A stretch of 16,027 bases of DNA, from the NCBI GenBank assembly GCA_030377945.1, contig JAUCGD010000063.1:1-16027 (forward strand). The letters run 5' to 3'. The stretch comes from Desulfobacterales bacterium HSG17. GTDB lineage: Bacteria; Desulfobacterota; Desulfobacteria; Desulfobacterales; Desulfococcaceae. Both the position numbers and the translations under genes were made by a program. Below the pieces are notes generated by a model, which saw only the letters and a list, made by a program, of their open reading frames with translations, was not told the origin of the DNA and did not search any database. Below, one piece after another: positions 14,685-16,027 of the stretch; positions within the stretch are counted from its first letter, which is position 1; each line of letters opens with the position of its first letter.

Positions 14685-15938
14685 TTATTCCTCTTTACTA
14701 ATTGCAGATATGATTTTAATATTTTCTTGTTTCAGGTAATCCAAAGTATTCTGGCTTAAAGGCTTAACATAAATAAATATTTTATCCTTGTTTTTAACAG
14801 CATAAAGGCCTTGGATGGTCTGTATAGTTTCTCTGTTTGAAAAGGAAGGGTTGAGCCATGTTGTATAGCCAAGATGTGAAAACAGTTGTTTGGTAAGATC
14901 CAGGGTAGTCATTTTTGGTGTCAAAGAAAAAATATTGAACTCTCTTTTTTTTAAGGCAGTTAAGGCTGAACCATAAACTTCTCCAAAATTGATCAATAGA
15001 TCTGCCTCATCTTTTCTGACAACTCTGCCAAACTTTGCTTCAAGATTAATATTATTTATTGTAAATGAAATTTTTGTGTTAGGGATATAATCGTAATCAG
15101 TCTGGTGCAGGATTATTTCAATAATCTTTTTATATTCTCTTGTGACACTGTATTTTGTCAGACTTTTATTTTTTACTCTATCCTTAATTTTATCTGATGT
15201 TTCTGATATTAATTGAGTCTTTATCCCTTTCCAATAGTTTTGCACATATTCAAGCAGTTCTGCATTTACATTATTGTCTGATATAATCAATATTTTAGAA
15301 CCATCTTTGGTTTCAATAACTGGCGAAGATGATAAATTCAGCATCTGGCTGGTCTCATTTTTGCCTGGAAAATACATTTTGCCCTGGCTTAAAAGAGTAC
15401 CACCAATGAGTGCAGCATATTTTTTTAATTGTGCCAGTTCATGTGCATCAATTTTGCTTTGCACAGTTTCAATTTTTTGTTTTTTTGTTTCATTAGTCGG
15501 GATTTTTCCTGATAAAAGAGATTGAAACCATGATTGTGATTTGATTGATGGGTCAGGAAGGTAAATATCAGCTCCTTCATATATTATATTGATGTTTTTG
15601 ATATCAGGGTTTGCAAGTTGAAATACTTTTAAACCTTCTTTTGATATTGCTCCGTTCTTTTTTAGAAAATCCTTATCAATCAAGTCTGAAAGAGTCTCCC
15701 CCTTTTGTATTTTATGTTTTTGTATAAAAGGCTTTAGATTCAGATTTGCTGCCATTGCAGAAAACTCTACAACAGGAATATCAACTTCCCCGGAAGCGTT
15801 TTGATCATACTCTTTTTTATCTACTTTTTTTAAAGGGATGAGAATATTAACTCCAGGTTCAATTGCATCAACATTGTTGATTGCAGGATTAATTTTTTTT
15901 TTTTTACATCTTCGGCACTTATGACCAAAAATTTCCAT
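14685..15938 (-). CDS. LysM-domain envelope protein, 5' end disrupted
   Basis: The open frame gives 417 residues. Residues 16-36 (INPAINNVDAIEPGVNILIP) are the end of one LysM domain. A complete second LysM lies at about 75-129 (HKIQKGETLSDLI to YEGADIYLPD). LysM domains bind peptidoglycan. The rest (about 165-417) is a conserved-looking alpha/beta region that I do not recognise; a segment with LLINFGEVYGSALTALKKRE is followed by a domain ending VKNKDKIFIYVKPLS. The first 11 residues (MEIFGHKCRRC) are not natural protein: that DNA encodes a nitroreductase in another frame. The signal peptide and most of the first LysM are missing, and the break lies in a run of 13 A residues on the coding strand. 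The true gene is therefore 5'-truncated, or the sequence is joined wrongly here. It precedes the TPR lipoprotein gene by five bases. Confidence 0.7.
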   Translation of the reverse strand: MEIFGHKCRRCKKKKINPAINNVDAIEPGVNILIPLKKVDKKEYDQNASGEVDIPVVEFSAMAANLNLKPFIQKHKIQKGETLSDLIDKDFLKKNGAISKEGLKVFQLANPDIKNINIIYEGADIYLPDPSIKSQSWFQSLLSGKIPTNETKKQKIETVQSKIDAHELAQLKKYAALIGGTLLSQGKMYFPGKNETSQMLNLSSSPVIETKDGSKILIISDNNVNAELLEYVQNYWKGIKTQLISETSDKIKDRVKNKSLTKYSVTREYKKIIEIILHQTDYDYIPNTKISFTINNINLEAKFGRVVRKDEADLLINFGEVYGSALTALKKREFNIFSLTPKMTTLDLTKQLFSHLGYTTWLNPSFSNRETIQTIQGLYAVKNKDKIFIYVKPLSQNTLDYLKQENIKIISAISKEE

Positions 15939-16027
15939 GCCTCAATCCCAAAGGATGAGGGTGACAGATGTGCTGCTGTCATGATTAAATCCATGGTTCC
16001 TTTTTCAATCTTTTTTGCAGGATCAAA
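15830..16027 (-). pseudogene. Nitroreductase 5' part, cut off at a poly-A junction
   Basis: The minus strand from the right edge reads FDPAKKIEKGTMDLIMTAAH, then LSPSSFGIEAWKFLVISAED, then V and four lysines from the A-run. This matches the N-terminal region of NfsB-type FMN-dependent nitroreductases (F-D-x-x-K-K then S-P-S-S then W-x-F-x-V). The run of 13 As ends the similarity. After it the frame continues for 20 unrelated codons and stops at 15832-15830, while the LysM protein appears in a different frame. The catalytic and FMN-binding remainder is absent. The gene is either a deletion remnant or the victim of a wrong assembly join. The start codon lies beyond the window. Confidence 0.75.
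15893..15905. repeat. 13-base A/T homopolymer at a gene junction
   Basis: Thirteen consecutive Ts on the plus strand are As in the coding direction of the flanking genes. The tract separates the nitroreductase frame (right) from the LysM frame (left). One extra A would join the two frames into a single open frame. Such tracts are prone to slippage, sequencing error and false assembly overlap. Confidence 0.95.

Noticed and set aside
15830..16027. Real nitroreductase-LysM fusion made by slippage on the A-run
   Set aside because: One extra A would join the frames, but the product would have only about 45 residues of nitroreductase and half a LysM domain, which makes no structural sense; a broken junction is more likely.

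Overview
The window is low-GC bacterial chromosome that looks most like a sulfate-reducing Desulfobacterota (Desulfobacterales-type) genome. That placement is inferred from gene style: a Fur protein fused to FeoA domains, an NtrC-type two-component pair, a pilMNOPQ operon and many TPR/LysM envelope proteins. No rRNA, tRNA, CRISPR array, insertion sequence or prophage gene is visible.

Layout. 1-102 (-) is the 5' end of a secreted protein that runs off the left edge. 103-786 is a long non-coding stretch. It holds two similar dyads, a -10 box, and a GC-richer segment (about 460-671) that folds into a long closing stem, a central bubble and an apical arm, suggesting a 6S-like RNA. A near-perfect 21-bp palindrome (741-761) overlaps the -10-like sequence of the next operon. 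787-4449 (+) is an iron-uptake operon: a Fur-FeoA-FeoA fusion regulator, FeoB one base downstream, and a secreted double-SH3b protein. 4514-5194 (+) is a membrane-anchored TPR protein ending at a strong bidirectional terminator (5208-5245). 5586-8393 (-) is a histidine kinase/sigma-54 response-regulator operon. 8587-13864 (+) is pilM-pilN-pilO-pilP-pilQ, the type IV pilus alignment complex and secretin, with overlapping or closely spaced genes. 13924-15938 (-), convergent with pilQ, holds a LysM-domain protein followed by a TPR lipoprotein of the pilotin type. At the right edge the first part of a nitroreductase runs into the LysM gene in another reading frame, and the junction lies inside a run of 13 A/T bases.

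How the parts work together. The Fur fusion keeps all the metal ligands of E. coli Fur but has lost the Tyr-Arg pair of the DNA recognition helix. It carries two FeoA domains in place of a separate FeoA, is almost fused to feoB, and is preceded by a palindrome unlike the classical Fur box. This suggests a one-protein iron sensor and FeoB accessory acting on its own operon. In the pilus block PilM binds the PilN tail, PilN/PilO/PilP span the periplasm, and PilQ forms the outer-membrane pore. PilQ here has its own lipobox, and a Tgl/PilF-like TPR lipoprotein lies next door. The kinase/regulator pair is divergent from pilM and could control pilus genes, but nothing in the sequence proves that link.
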